From assembly GCF_035083965.1 (NCBI RefSeq), contig NC_089740.1, positions 14,544,552-14,608,551 of the forward strand: a stretch of DNA of 64,000 nt, in the 5' to 3' direction. The stretch is from Branchiostoma lanceolatum. Lineage: Eukaryota > Chordata > Leptocardii > Amphioxiformes > Branchiostomatidae. Position 1 is the first letter of the stretch. Each line of letters starts with the position of its first letter. Positions 1 to 12,700 of the stretch are shown piece by piece. Below the pieces are notes generated by a model that worked only from the letters and a program-made list of their open reading frames with translations, was not told where the DNA came from and ran no database searches. The position numbers and the translations under genes were made by a program.

Positions 1-721
1 CCCACCATGTTCTACCAGTCCACTGCCACCTACAGCTGTGACTCGGGACACCTATTGGTGGGGAACGGAACTGCAACCTGCCTTGGAGCTGGGGTCTGGA
101 GTACAGCACAGCCAGAGTGCCAACGTATGTAATATAAGACATGGATAGGTGACGTCATTTAGTTAGTCATTTAGGGTGTTAGGCCAAGAACCCAGAGATC
201 CTGGTTCAAATCCTCTAAAATACCTTGCACTAATCTCCAAGCAGAGGTTGGTGGGGAAGATTGTGACCTTATTATCATACGCCCCGTTTTTTGGTCCGTT
301 CTCCCCACCAACAAACTGGGCATATGATGAAAAGGTCACAATCTTCTCCACCAACCTCTGCTTGGAGAGTACCTTGCCCAACAATTTTGCTTTGATGCAG
401 TTTTTGACTGTTAATTTGCTTTCTTGCAATTTTTACAGTTACCACATGTAAGTAAAGCTGAATTAGAACTATAAATCACAATTTTATCATACATATAGAA
501 CAAATAAATCTATCGTGTTTGTTTAAAAAATTTGTTTGGTTCAGTTGTAGACTGCGGTCCGCCCAACGTGGCAATCACAAACGGAGAGTTGTTGCTGAAT
601 AGCACCCGCTACCAGGCCGTGACACAGTTCCGCTGTAACCAAGGTTACCGGCTGAGCTCAGACGCCACGCTGACGTGCGGTCCAACTAAGCAGTGGATCG
701 GAGAACTCCCCACTTGTATAG
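1..721 (+). other. Two sushi (CCP) exons of the membrane protein
   Basis: The partial exon 1-124 reads in frame 1 as the end of a sushi module (YSCDSGHLL, then a TATC cysteine, a Trp and a final PEC). It stops one base into a codon at donor GT 125. Exon 545-721 follows acceptor TTCAG and encodes a full sushi module: VDCGPP, FRCNQGY, TLTCG, W, PTC. That is four cysteines in CCP spacing with the usual Trp before the last. Both exons fit the phase 1-1 rule of shuffled CCP modules. The intron between them carries a fold-back element. Confidence 0.85.
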
Positions 722-3700
722 GTGACTGTCATTGTTTATTCTCATCATCGCTTCTGTTGTAAGATGATGAGAGCTTGATTCTTGTAACTCAAAAGTAGAA
801 TCGCAAGCTACTTGTAAAGTGGCAATCTTTAGGATGGGACGTTAAGTGATAGTCCACTGTTAGTGTTGCTTGTCATAAAGAGCAAGGAATATCCCAGGAA
901 TATATTGTTGAACAAAGAGCATATATTGTGAAGTGTTTTCAAGTCCTTTTCAATCCTCTTATGAAACCAGCTCTTTAATACGATCAATCATTTGTATTCT
1001 ATTAGATTTTTATCCTGACAACAGGTTTTAACCGCAAACTATGAATTGATATGCAAAAATTTGGCTGTTCCAGATGACGATGCGTGTTTGAGCTCGCCCT
1101 GTTTCCCCGGCGTGGTGTGTGAGGACATGCCGGCACCTGCCGAGAGCTTCACCTGCGGCACCTGCCCACCTGGCTACTACGGGGACGGGGTCAACTGCAC
1201 AGGTGGGTCTGTTTGTTTGTCCATTTATTTGTTTGTTTTGTTCTGTCAACTTATCAACTTATGTTTTCTTTTTATCATACAATGTTGTGTATAAACACAA
1301 TGAGTGCCCCTCTGTGTTTAATCAGCTGTTCATTTGTAGCACACCCGCATGCTCAGCACCGAGGACAGTTGCAAGATATCTGCAGCTCAAAAGTGATGAT
1401 ACTGTTGAAAGAAGTTAAACTGTTGTGGTGTTGACATACTTTTGACAAACATTTAATCCTACACACAACGTACATAAATTGCTGCGGGGAGCTTTCGAGA
1501 CGAACTCTGTCTCTTCGTCAACCCGGTATGTACGTTGTGTGTAAGGATTAAATGTTTGTCAAAAGTGATGATACTGTTTTTGTGTATTTTTCAACGAGTG
1601 CGAGAGTCCAGTGCTGAAACACAACATGAACAGTCTATGATATTCTGCATTCCTGGCTGTACTTATACTAACAAATTATGAATGTTTGTTTCCATTGCTA
1701 CTGCATGTAGATAACAATGAATGTGAGAGTCCAGTACTGAACACATGTGAGCCATCAGAATATGCTGCTCTACTTGTACTGACACATTATTTCATGCTTG
1801 TTTACACTGTTTCATACTGCAGATAACAATGAGTGTGAGAGTCCAGTGCTGAACACCTGTGAGCAGATCTGCGTGAACACAGAGCCGGGGTTTTACTGTG
1901 CCTGCCCTGATGGCTACAGGCTTAATGACAATGAGGAGACATGCATGGGTGAGTGTGAACACAGAGCCTGGGTTCTACTGTGCCTGTCCTGATGGCTACA
2001 GGCTTAATGATGATGAGGAGACCTGCATGGGTAAGTGTGAACACAGAGCCTGGGTTCTACTGTGCCTGCCCTGATGGCTACAGGCTTAATGACAATGAGG
2101 AGACATGCATGGGTGAGTGTGAACACAGAGCCGGGGTTCTACTGTGCCTGCCCTGATGGGTACAGGCTTAATGATGATGAGGAGACCTGCATGGGTAAGT
2201 GTGAACACAGAGCCGGGGTTCTACTGTGCCTGTCCTGATGGGTACAGGCTTAATGATGATGAGGAGACCTGCATGGGTAAGTGTGAACACAGAGCCTGGG
2301 TTTTACTGTGACTGATGCGTACAGGCTTAATGATGATGAGGAGACATGCATGGGTAAGTGTGAACACAGAGCCGGGGTTCTACTGTGACTGCCCTGATGG
2401 CTACAGGCTTAATGATGATGAGGAGACCTGCATGGGTAAGTGTGAACACACAGCCTGGGTTCTACTGTGCCTGTCCTGATGGCTACAGGCTTAATGATGA
2501 TGGGGAGACCTGCATGGGTAAGTGTTAACACAGAGCCTGGGTTCTACTGTACCTGTCCTGATGGGTACAGGCTTAACGATGATGAGGAGACCTGCATGGG
2601 TGAGTGTGAACACAGAGCCTGGGTTCTACTGTGCCTGCCCTGATGGGTACAGGCTTAACGATGATGAGGAGACCTGCATGGGTAAGTGTGAACACAGAGC
2701 CTGGGTTCTACTGTGCCTGCCCTGATGGGTACAGGCTTAATGATGATGAGGAGACATGCATGGGTAAGTGTTAACACAGAGCCTGGGTTCTACTGTACCT
2801 GTCCTGATGGGTACAGGCTTAATGATGATGAGGAGACCTGCATGGGTGAGTGTGAACACAGAGCCTGGGTTCTACTGTGCCTGTCCTGATGGGTACAGGC
2901 TTAATGATGATGAGGAGACCTGCATGGGTGAGTGTGAACACAGAGCCTGGGTTCTACTGTGCCTGTCCTGATGGGTACAGGCTTAATGATGATGAGGAGA
3001 CCTGCATGGGTAAGTGTGAACACAGAGCCGGGGTTCTACTGTGACTGCCCTAATGGCTACAGGCTTAATGATGATGAGGAGACATGCATGGGTAAGTGTG
3101 AACACATAGCCTGGGTTTTACTGTGCCTGCCCTGATGGCTACAGGCTTAATGATGATGAAGAGACTTGCATGGGTAAGTGTGAACACAGAGCCTGGGTTC
3201 TACTGTGGCTGTCCTGATGGGTACAGGCTTAACGATGATGAGGAGACCTGCATGGGTAAGTGTGAACACAGAGCCGGGGTTCTACTGTGACTGCCCTAAT
3301 AGCTACAGGCTTAATGATGATGAGGAGACCTGCATGGGTAAGTGTGAACACAGAGCCTGGGTTCTACTGTGACTGCCCTGATGGCTACAGGCTTAATGAT
3401 GATGAAGAGACTTGCATGGGTAAGTGTGAACACAGAGCCTGGGTTCTACTGTGGCTGTCCTGATGGGTACAGGCTTAACGATGATGAGGAGACCTGCATG
3501 GGTGAGTGTGAACACAGAGCCGGGGTTCTACTGTGACTGCCCTGATGGCTACAGGCTTAATGATGATGAAGAGACTTGCATGGGTAAGTGTTATCGACAT
3601 CTGAATGTTGGATCATGGGTTTTGCGTTTTTAGGACAGGGAAAGAAATTGAGTGTGCTGCATTTCATCTGAAAATATACTTCACCATCATGCTATGCTAC

Positions 3701-6700
3701 TGTTCACTTCCTTTACCTCAAGCACACATTTCATTTAAGCTCAGATACTAGACAACATTCCATTTTTGGTGTTTGAACCAAAATATCTACATTTCATGTT
3801 GCAATATCTTTGTGTGTGTGTGTGAGTGAGCGAGTTAATCATGAGTAAGGAGAAAGTGAATGATAATTAGAATTCGATTGGGAGAGAGTTTATATATCTA
3901 TCAAGGGATAAAATATTATTATCAGACTGGAATTCAGCCTTAGACACCGAAGGTCTGTCTGTTAAATTCCTTGGGGCAAGATAGTCTCATAGCTTTTTTC
4001 CCATCACCTAATGACTGACAGTAAATGCTCTTTTCCAATTTTCCCAGCCTACGCCGACTGTCCGATCGGCCATCGCTGCTCCCACTCCTGTGCAATGGTT
4101 GCTGGGAGGGAAGTGTGCTCCTGTCCCGCTGGCTTCACACTGGAGCAGAACAGGACGTGTGTGGGTGAGGAAACTTCTTAAAGAGGAAGCCTGTACTATA
4201 AAACCACCCAATAAATTCAGCTAACATAAACTCCCAGACCTCAGTCTGCTTCTGAATGCCGTGGTGTTCACATCAGTGGAGGGCTCGCTGGCTAAGACAG
4301 TTTACCAAGTATTGAAGTTACTTCAGCACAGGTTTGAAATGTAGAAAAGGATTATCAAAGTATAGTTGCACATAAACAAGTCAGCTTTGTAGTTACTAAC
4401 AAAGAATATGAAGCAACACAACAGAATATCAAGATATATGGAGTTCTTTAATACAACGAGGTAATCTCACCTGCTGACGTTTCAGTGTCTGTCAGACACC
4501 TTCTTCAGAGCCTCTGACTGGAGTACTGCTTCTCACCGCTATAAGTAGCCAATGTAGGTGGCGCTTTTGCAGCGAGAACGTAATCCCGAACGTGGCTGAG
4601 CTTGTATCCCCCCCTCGTCTCGGTTCATCACTGGTGATGACTTCCTGATCCATACTGCCTTCTTGATCCAACGAATGCTTCTGTTGTCCTTTTCAGGAAG
4701 AGTTTGTCATTGTAAAATGGTTTTAAAGGCTGCCCCAGAAAAAAGGATATGCAGCATATATAGTTGGGTTACACAACAATGCTCCATGATACTGTAAATG
4801 CAGAAATGTCTGCAGTGGTTTTATGTTCGTGGTTATCACAGTAAGCTCTTTGCTGCAAGCTTAAAACCACCGCATATGTTTTTGCCATCCTACCCCCTTG
4901 TCTACTATTGTCTTAACCGCGAACTTCAAACCACTGCAAACACTCCATTTTCTCCCTACTGCCAAAAATAAAAACCACTCCAATTTGAATTAAAGGGATT
5001 TGATAAGTTAGTGTTCCAGTGGAAAGCATTTCATTTTATGGGAAACTTACTATTATAATGAGTGCCCTTCACAAGTTGGTTAAGCATGTAGATGTAGGAC
5101 CTGGTAACCTTTTGAAATTGGGGATATTTTACACTGAGACGCTCTGCATAAATGTATTTGTTTAATGTTGTAATCACAATAATAAGAAATCTTGTTTTCC
5201 AGACATAGACGACTGTGCCTCACCTGCCCGTTGCCGTGACAACACCACCTGCCTGAACCTGAACGGTACCTTTGCCTGCAGGTGTGACGAGTTCACCGTC
5301 CTGGACTCTGATGGACTCGGCTGCTCAGGTAACATGTCCTGTATTCTATTCTTGACTTAAAGGAGCCCAAAGCAATTTATTCTGGATATGGCAATCTGTA
5401 TGATACAAACATTTACTTGCTAATATCAGCACATTTTTGTCATGATTTCATACACTCAGAAACAAGCCGCACAAGGAGTCCTCTGTTTTTTGGGACCTGT
5501 GTGGACACTGACACAGAACCTACGTGTTCTTAGTACACAGGTACATACATTATAATTATGATAGTAATCTTGTGTCCTGTCTCCAGATTTTGACGAGTGC
5601 GTGAGCCCGATCCTGAACACCTATTCTGCATACTATTGTGTTCAATAGTACCTCTACCCTATAGCCGACAAAAAATATAGGTTCACTGGTGCACCCACAG
5701 TCAAAAACTAGGCGCACCCAGTATTTCGAGCCCTGTATAATTCTTATCTTTATCTCTCCAGATTTTGACGAGTGCGTGAGCCCGACCCTGAACACCTGTG
5801 ACCAGCTGTGTGTGAACACGGATCCAGACTTCAGGTGCGCCTGTCAGGAGGGGTTCATCCTGGCACAGGACGGACTCTCTTGCCTTGGTATGTGTAAAAA
5901 AAAGTGAAAGTAATCTTAATGAAGAGCTTATATTTGGCTGTTCTTGCAAGTTCTTGCAACAATTTGCAAACGGTGTCTGAGCTGGCTTGGCCATGCTACA
6001 AGGCTCGCGCCTGACAGACTGGCAAACCAAGTTCTTGAGTGGAACCCACAGGGGGAGAGACGCAGGGGTCGACCCAGGATGAATTACAGACAGACGATAG
6101 AGAGGGACCTCCGAGCAGCCAACCTGAACTGGAGGGATGTAAGGAGGATGGCTGCTGACCGAGCCTGCTGGGCCAACCTAACTGCCTCATGTGTCGGACG
6201 ACACGGGAGCCCCTAAGTCTAAGTCTAAGTTGCAAGTGAAGACAGATGCTATGTACAGTTTATACAGGTTCATTGTACCAGGAAATTCTCCTAGCAATTT
6301 TCAGCAAAATGAACCATGACAACGGCTTAACGTCCCGTCCTAAGGACTGCGACCCTTTCCAATAGCATGCATGCCAGGTGCTTGGGATTTAAACTCAGGG
6401 CTTCTTAGTCCAGACACAGGGCCACTTACTACTGGGCTATGCCAGCTACGTGTCACTGTCCCTGGTGCTGAAAGCTGTGATGTACATGTGTTCTGGACTA
6501 TCCTGTCATTTTTCAAATCAAACTTTGTTGTGATACACTTTTGGTAATTTGCTGTAAGACTACAGGTAAAGATGCAAAAGTACATGAATACGCACAAATA
6601 CATCATTATTGTCGTCGTGATTGTTCCTTCTTATTAGGAGGTGCAGCAAGCAAAGTTCATCCTCCAAAACTGCTTGTTCTTCATTGCTGTGAGAAGTTCA

Positions 6701-9700
6701 TGTCCTGCTAAGTTACCTTCTGTTCCTATGAGTATTTTTGTGCAAACTAACAGTTCTATATTGCCCCCAGCCAACTCCAGCTGCCCGGATGACCACCCCT
6801 GCTCCCATGCCTGCACCTTGGTCAATGGCTCGGCCGTCTGCGCCTGTCCAGCTGGGATGAGGATGGGGCCGGGAGGACGAAGATGTGAAGGTGGGTACCA
6901 TGGCCCCTAAACCTTAACCTCTAGCCCTTGACCTTTGACTTAAAAACCTGACTTGAGTGTGTAAGTATGAAATGTCAAGGGATTTGGGGTTCGACTTTTC
7001 TTACATGTAGCTTCTTATCAAGAATGTCGCGATCAATTAAAATAAAAGTAGAAGTAGAGAGGTGTCCGAGAAACAGATGGAATCATAGACTACGGTAACC
7101 CAAAACCCTTGATTAAAAACCATGATATTTTATGTATTAACAATCTCTTGCATTATTAGTTGTCACTTGAAATGAGCTGTAAAAAATTTTAAGATTAATA
7201 CACTAACCAATTAGGTGTCTTTGTGTAGAGTCAGTCACAGATCGAATTCACTTCTAACTCCTGTTTATGTCAATACATCCCACAGACATAGATGAGTGTG
7301 AGGAGTATCCAGACATCTGCAGCGGAGACAGCGTCTGTGAGAACTCTGTGGGAGCGTTCCGCTGTACATGTCGCTCAGGCGAGCCCAGTCTGGATGGGCT
7401 GTCATGTGGAGGTCAGTTACCTTTGACCTGTAACCTCTGTGTCCTGTGACCTGTATTAACCTCTGTGACTTATATCACGTGTGATTCTTTTTGTGCACTT
7501 AGTTGCAAAAACGGAAATAATGTGCTTTAAGTCTAAAGTTAATGCTCTTATTTATTTATTTATTTATTTCGATTTACCACATTTGTGGAAGAATTGACAT
7601 AACAGGTGAACTATCACCTTTTCAAGATGTCATCCCAGACCGGACTGTAAGATTTGGACCATCGCACACCGGGGCATGCCCCTACTCTTTTTCGAAAGAT
7701 GTGGTGGGTTCTTTAACGTGCGCGGGGTGTGGCTCTCCCCAAACACGGGACCTCCATTTAACGTCCTATCCGAGGGACGTCCCCAACTCTAGAAGAGCTA
7801 GGTACTCATTTACACCTGAGTGAATTGAGGGAATTTGTGTTAAGTGCCTTTCCCAAGGGCACAACGTCCGGGCGCATGTTCAGACATGTCTGGGGGCAGC
7901 TCGGGTTCGAACTGGGGTCCCCTTGTTTGACAGTCGGATGTTCTATCCATTATGCCACACGATGCCACGACGCCACACGACGCCACTCTTGGTTCTAAAG
8001 CAAAGGATGGTAGAACATTTTGTATCTTATGTATCTATTTTCTTTGCCAAGAAGGTTATGTTATCGTGTCTGTGTATTTGTAGACAGCATAACTCAAGTA
8101 GCTATGGATGTATCTTTACAATATTTGATTTGTGAGTAGGGGTGAAGAAAGTCAAGGTCACGTTTGGTAGCAGGGCTCCAGACTAACTTTTAGGCCTAGG
8201 AGCACTGTGCTCCTAACTCAAAAAAGTTAGGAGCACCAGCAAAAATCTAGGGGCACCACTACAAAAAGTTGGAAGAACACGCAAAAGTCTTGGCTATACC
8301 AAATAATACTCCTATTAATCAATGTTATACGTTAACAACCGGGAATAAAGTATTTGAATAGATCATAAAAGATAAAACCTACATTGATGGTGCAGAACAA
8401 TTGGCAATTCAATTCATTCAATACCTTCCTACATACTGATACTAGTACGATGGATTTTTAGAAAAATTGGGCATAGGTTCCCCGGCTGGCCCCTATCCGG
8501 GGGCCACGGTGCCTCAAGTTCAACAAGTTGAAAAATACACAATGGTATTTTTTACTTGGAACAAGGCAGGTAATGATTCACATAACCTTGAATGATAAAT
8601 CAATAGATGACTCTAGAACTTATCTATTGGGTTCATGACCAAAACAAATAAAGTCATATTCCATAATTTGAAACTTCACTGCTGGCATCAAGTTCAACAT
8701 TTTTACAGGCATTTCTTTTCTTTTTACCCTCACCCTCTGTCTACTGATAATCCAAAATACTTAAATATCCTTAAAATTCTCGCTCAAAATAGTATCAAAA
8801 ATGATCTGTTTGTGCCGACCCAGTCAAATCGGGAACTTCGAAACGCGTAGTTCAAATTTCGCGCGTCAGGACCGCGCGGCGCCGTCATCCAATGACAGGC
8901 AGACCGCATGGGGAAAGCTTTGTGATTCGCCGCTGTGCAGTATAGACAGCAGCAGAATGAAAGTACATGTAGCACCATAACAACGGGCAGGTAATGAGCT
9001 TTGAAATGATACCGGTGACAAAAGGAAAATTTAATATTTTTTTAAATAAAACTCCACTTGAATTGATTCATCAATTTTTGATCGTAAAAATCATCGCTTG
9101 AACAGGTATAAATATGACCGCAGGAAACAAGCCTTTCATTCTGCTGCGGTCTATTTTTCATAAACATCATGGCCGCCATTAAAAACAGCGAGCGTCCGGC
9201 GAGCGCTCACTTTCATCGACAAAGTTTGGCGTTTGAAACATTTTACAAATCAAACAAATACACCACAAAGGAGAGAAACTTATATCCTTTATTTCTATGG
9301 GTAACTTTGCCACTAGGAACGGATAGTTTTTGTACCGCGGGTGTGGGAACATGATAGAAAATTCACCGACGATATTCGCGGTAGCATTGGAATACCTATA
9401 TTTTTGGCTTACCGCTTAGTTCTGCAGCCATTATCCTGGCGCAGGTCTTAATTTTGGATTGTCGCACCGTGCGACCGTGATTTTAAATCTAGTCGCATTC
9501 TCAAGAAACTGGTCGCATACATATTGTGTGCGAGTCGCACTCACGAGCGCTGGGTAGTGAGCCTCCAAGCATCTTTCTACAGTACTGCAGCAGAACTTCT
9601 GGTTTCGATATCTTGTTTCCTCACTGTTCCAGGCCAGACCAAGTGGTCCTCTTGGAGTGACTTCTCCGTCTGCACTGCCTCCTGCGGCGGAGGGATACAA

Positions 9701-12700
9701 ACCCAGAGCAGGGTGTGCATCCAGGGGAGGTGTGAACAGGCCACGGAGACCTTCACTCGGGAATGCAACATCCACGACTGCCCAGGTATCAGTCAGTCGC
9801 TTGTACCTTAGGGCTGCGTGCCAGGACAGTACCGGTACTGTACCGTGAAAACGATTAGGGCCAAAATACCAGATCATGCAATACCGACAGTCTGTACCGA
9901 ATGTAGATCTACACCAAGTACATGTATACTATATGCTTATTTTGTGACTGATCTCATAGCCTCATGCAACACCAAACGTGACCAAAGTTGCTGATTTGGA
10001 AGTGTTACACAGTGAAGGCTCAAGAGTGAAATCATTAAATTTAGAAACCGTAAAAAATTACAAACAATGTACACATTGATGGCACATAAATTTATACTGA
10101 GGAATGTTTCTAGGTGTGACACTGACTTAAACAATATGAACAAAATTTGATGATAATCAGATTCTGTTTTGCTTTGTAATGTAACTATTTCCCTTTATTT
10201 CTTATCCAGGTGATGATGAGTTCAATTCCCTGCCAGTCTTCATTATTGACCTGCCTATCAACAAGGTGAGCAGACTTTCCTTAAGAGAGACTTTATAATA
10301 ACATTTTTTATTGGTCATGAATAACCTGCAATGGCAGCCTTTCTAGCGCTGAATTGATGCAGGGTTTACAGGTTTCACACAATACACCACATAATTATAT
10401 GATATCTTATCCACACTTGCACTTTGTGGAACTGTCACAAGGGTCTGGGCGGCTGCCATTTGGCGCCACCAGGTGACCTCAATACGACTTTCCCCGACCA
10501 AAGTCAGGTACCCATTTACACCTGGGTTGAGTGAGGAAAGTCGTGTAAGGTGCCTTTCCCAAGGGCACAAGATCGGTGACATGACAGGATTCGAACTCGG
10601 GACCTCTTGGTTCTGAGTCTAACGCTCTGCTGTTGCGCCACACGACCCCACATATGGCGCCACACGACCCCACATTTAGAGAGATCTTTACCCTCTTCCT
10701 GCTGCCTATCTCTGTAACAATAGAGAATTGGGTGCCAAACTCATTATATAAGATCATCTCAATACAGTGATTTCAGTCTAAAGGAGGTTTCATTGCTTAT
10801 TGTGTAAATCGGCCAGTTACCATTTTGGATCAAGTGTTCAAAACTATCAATTTTGATTTGATTAAGAGAGCAGCACAAGTGCAACTGTTACATTGATCAA
10901 ACTTGCATGTAATTCTCGTTAGAAAGAGTATGCCTTGCAACAATCCAATAATGCTGTGGTGGGAAATTTACAGCAACTGCGTGGTAACACAAAAAGCAAA
11001 CATAACGTTGAAATTCAATTCTGTTTTCCAGTGGGAGGGCTTGAAGAACAAGTTTAATTTTGCAATAGCGGACGCTGTGAATGACTACTGTAACACTGAG
11101 GAGGGCTTCGCTGAATGCTGCCCTAACTCTGGGGAATGGTGAGGATATTACTGTTTACTTCTTAAAATGTTAGTATTGTTTTAGCAATTTGAAATGTTTC
11201 TATTGATATATGAGTTGGTTGGTCAGTCGTTCGATTGGGCAGATATATAGTCATTGGTTGGTTGGTTGGTTGGTTGGTTGGTTGGTTGGTTGGTTGGTTG
11301 GTTGGTTGGTTGGTTGGTTGGTTGGTTGGTTAGTTGGTTGCTTGCTTGCTTGGGTCTTTGGTTCGATTATTGGTTTGTATGCTACAATGGTGACAAAAGT
11401 ACAGTTACTGTAGATGTATTTGATATGTGCCTTAAATTTGCATATTCCAAGTGCTCAGCATAATTTACAGATGTACTACTAGTATTAGACACACTAAAAG
11501 ATTCTCATGCTTCCTCCCCCCAGGCGGCAGCTGCACAGCTACACCTCCCAAGGAAACGTGGGGATGCTGGAGGGGTACCCCAAGGTGGAGTCGGAGTCGG
11601 AAGACGTCGAGTAAGAAACTTTTCTCTATTTGTCTTAGCCTTAGATTGAGTCCCGCTCCTAGCGGCCAACCCATCGGATATCGAAAGGGGAGGAAGTCAT
11701 TGACCTCCACCAGCGAGATTTTTTGTAAACACAGGCTAGGATTTGTCTCCGGCCTTTGAAACCAATGCAGTATAAATTATGCAAAATGAAAAAGAGATTT
11801 AAGATGTTAAGATATGATATAGATTGTAGCTGTTTTCTTTCTGTGCAAGTACACTTTACTTATGACCCAATGTGCAACTAACTTCTCTAGACGTTTTAAA
11901 CTGGTCTTCCTTGCAGGGTTTTTTTACAGTCTGACTTGACTTAGCTAACTTTCATGTATTGCTTCAAATTATCTGTTGATAAAGTGCAACTGTCACATCA
12001 TCTTCTTTTGTCATCAAAATAAGTCTTCATTATATTTACTGTAACAGTTGCTATTTTCAGAGTGAGAATCTTCATCCAGAATGATTTTGGGCCGAACAAC
12101 CTGTGTAAGACTGGGAGTGCCAACAGAGAAACCCGGAGTCTTTCTGGAGAGGAAAGTACAGAAGAACAGGAACAGGTGAGCACCGTAAAATAACAGCTTG
12201 GGACAAAAATCTCCAGACCTACAATAGTCCCCACCTTTGCATATATTAATACCGTAAAATCCCTATCTACGTAGTACGCACTTTTTATACTTTTCAAGTC
12301 GCAAACAGGTGCTCAAGGCCGACGCCAAAGTCTGGGTGCTTCCTCGAAAATTGCGTATCAGCATGAGAGTACGGTACATCTTCATGGAAATGAAGTGTGG
12401 AATGCTACCACACAATCAATCAGTAATAAAGAATAGATAATACATGTATTTAAATTGTTTTACATTTTCTACCCAGAAACATTTTCTCAGTAACCTTTCA
12501 AGTTTGTAAACATCATCGAAAGGATGATCATGTCAACCTCTTAACTATCCACCGAAATGCTGGAGCGGGGGTGCGTACGTTAGGAGGGTTTTTCCCCTGA
12601 ATGTTTTAACTCACTGAGTCAGGCCCGCAATCGCCCCCAAATCGGGGGTGTGTTCGTTAGGAGGCGTGCATACGTAAATAGGAATTTTACGGTATATGTC

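Larger units (their letters stand above)
1074..7411 (+). other. Seven EGF-like exons of the membrane protein
   Basis: Seven phase 1-1 exons each encode about 40 residues with six cysteines: 1074-1202 (thrombospondin-type [15 protein letters not shown]), 1823-1948 (starts DNNEC, calcium-binding type), 4048-4164, 5203-5328 (starts DIDDC), 5762-5887 (starts DFDEC), 6771-6890 and 7286-7411 (starts DIDEC). The D-x-D/N-E/D-C starts are typical of calcium-binding EGF modules. Modules 4048-4164 and 6771-6890 have a short cysteine pattern without the acidic start. The introns are repeat-rich: the one after 1823-1948 is a minisatellite, and partial copies of exon starts precede 1823 and 5762. Confidence 0.85.

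Noticed and set aside
1930..3590. CRISPR-like regular repeat array
   Set aside because: Units are contiguous without unique spacers and derive from the adjacent exon; this is animal DNA.
2522..3633. Four short frames (2522-2725, 2768-2971, 3451-3633 and similar) that look like EGF-type peptides
   Set aside because: They are readings across the 82-bp minisatellite units; the frame shifts between units and runs through splice donors, so they are not separate exons.
7542..7823. 93-codon frame
   Set aside because: Lies wholly in a dispersed repeat (7540-7970) found in part at 10490-10665.
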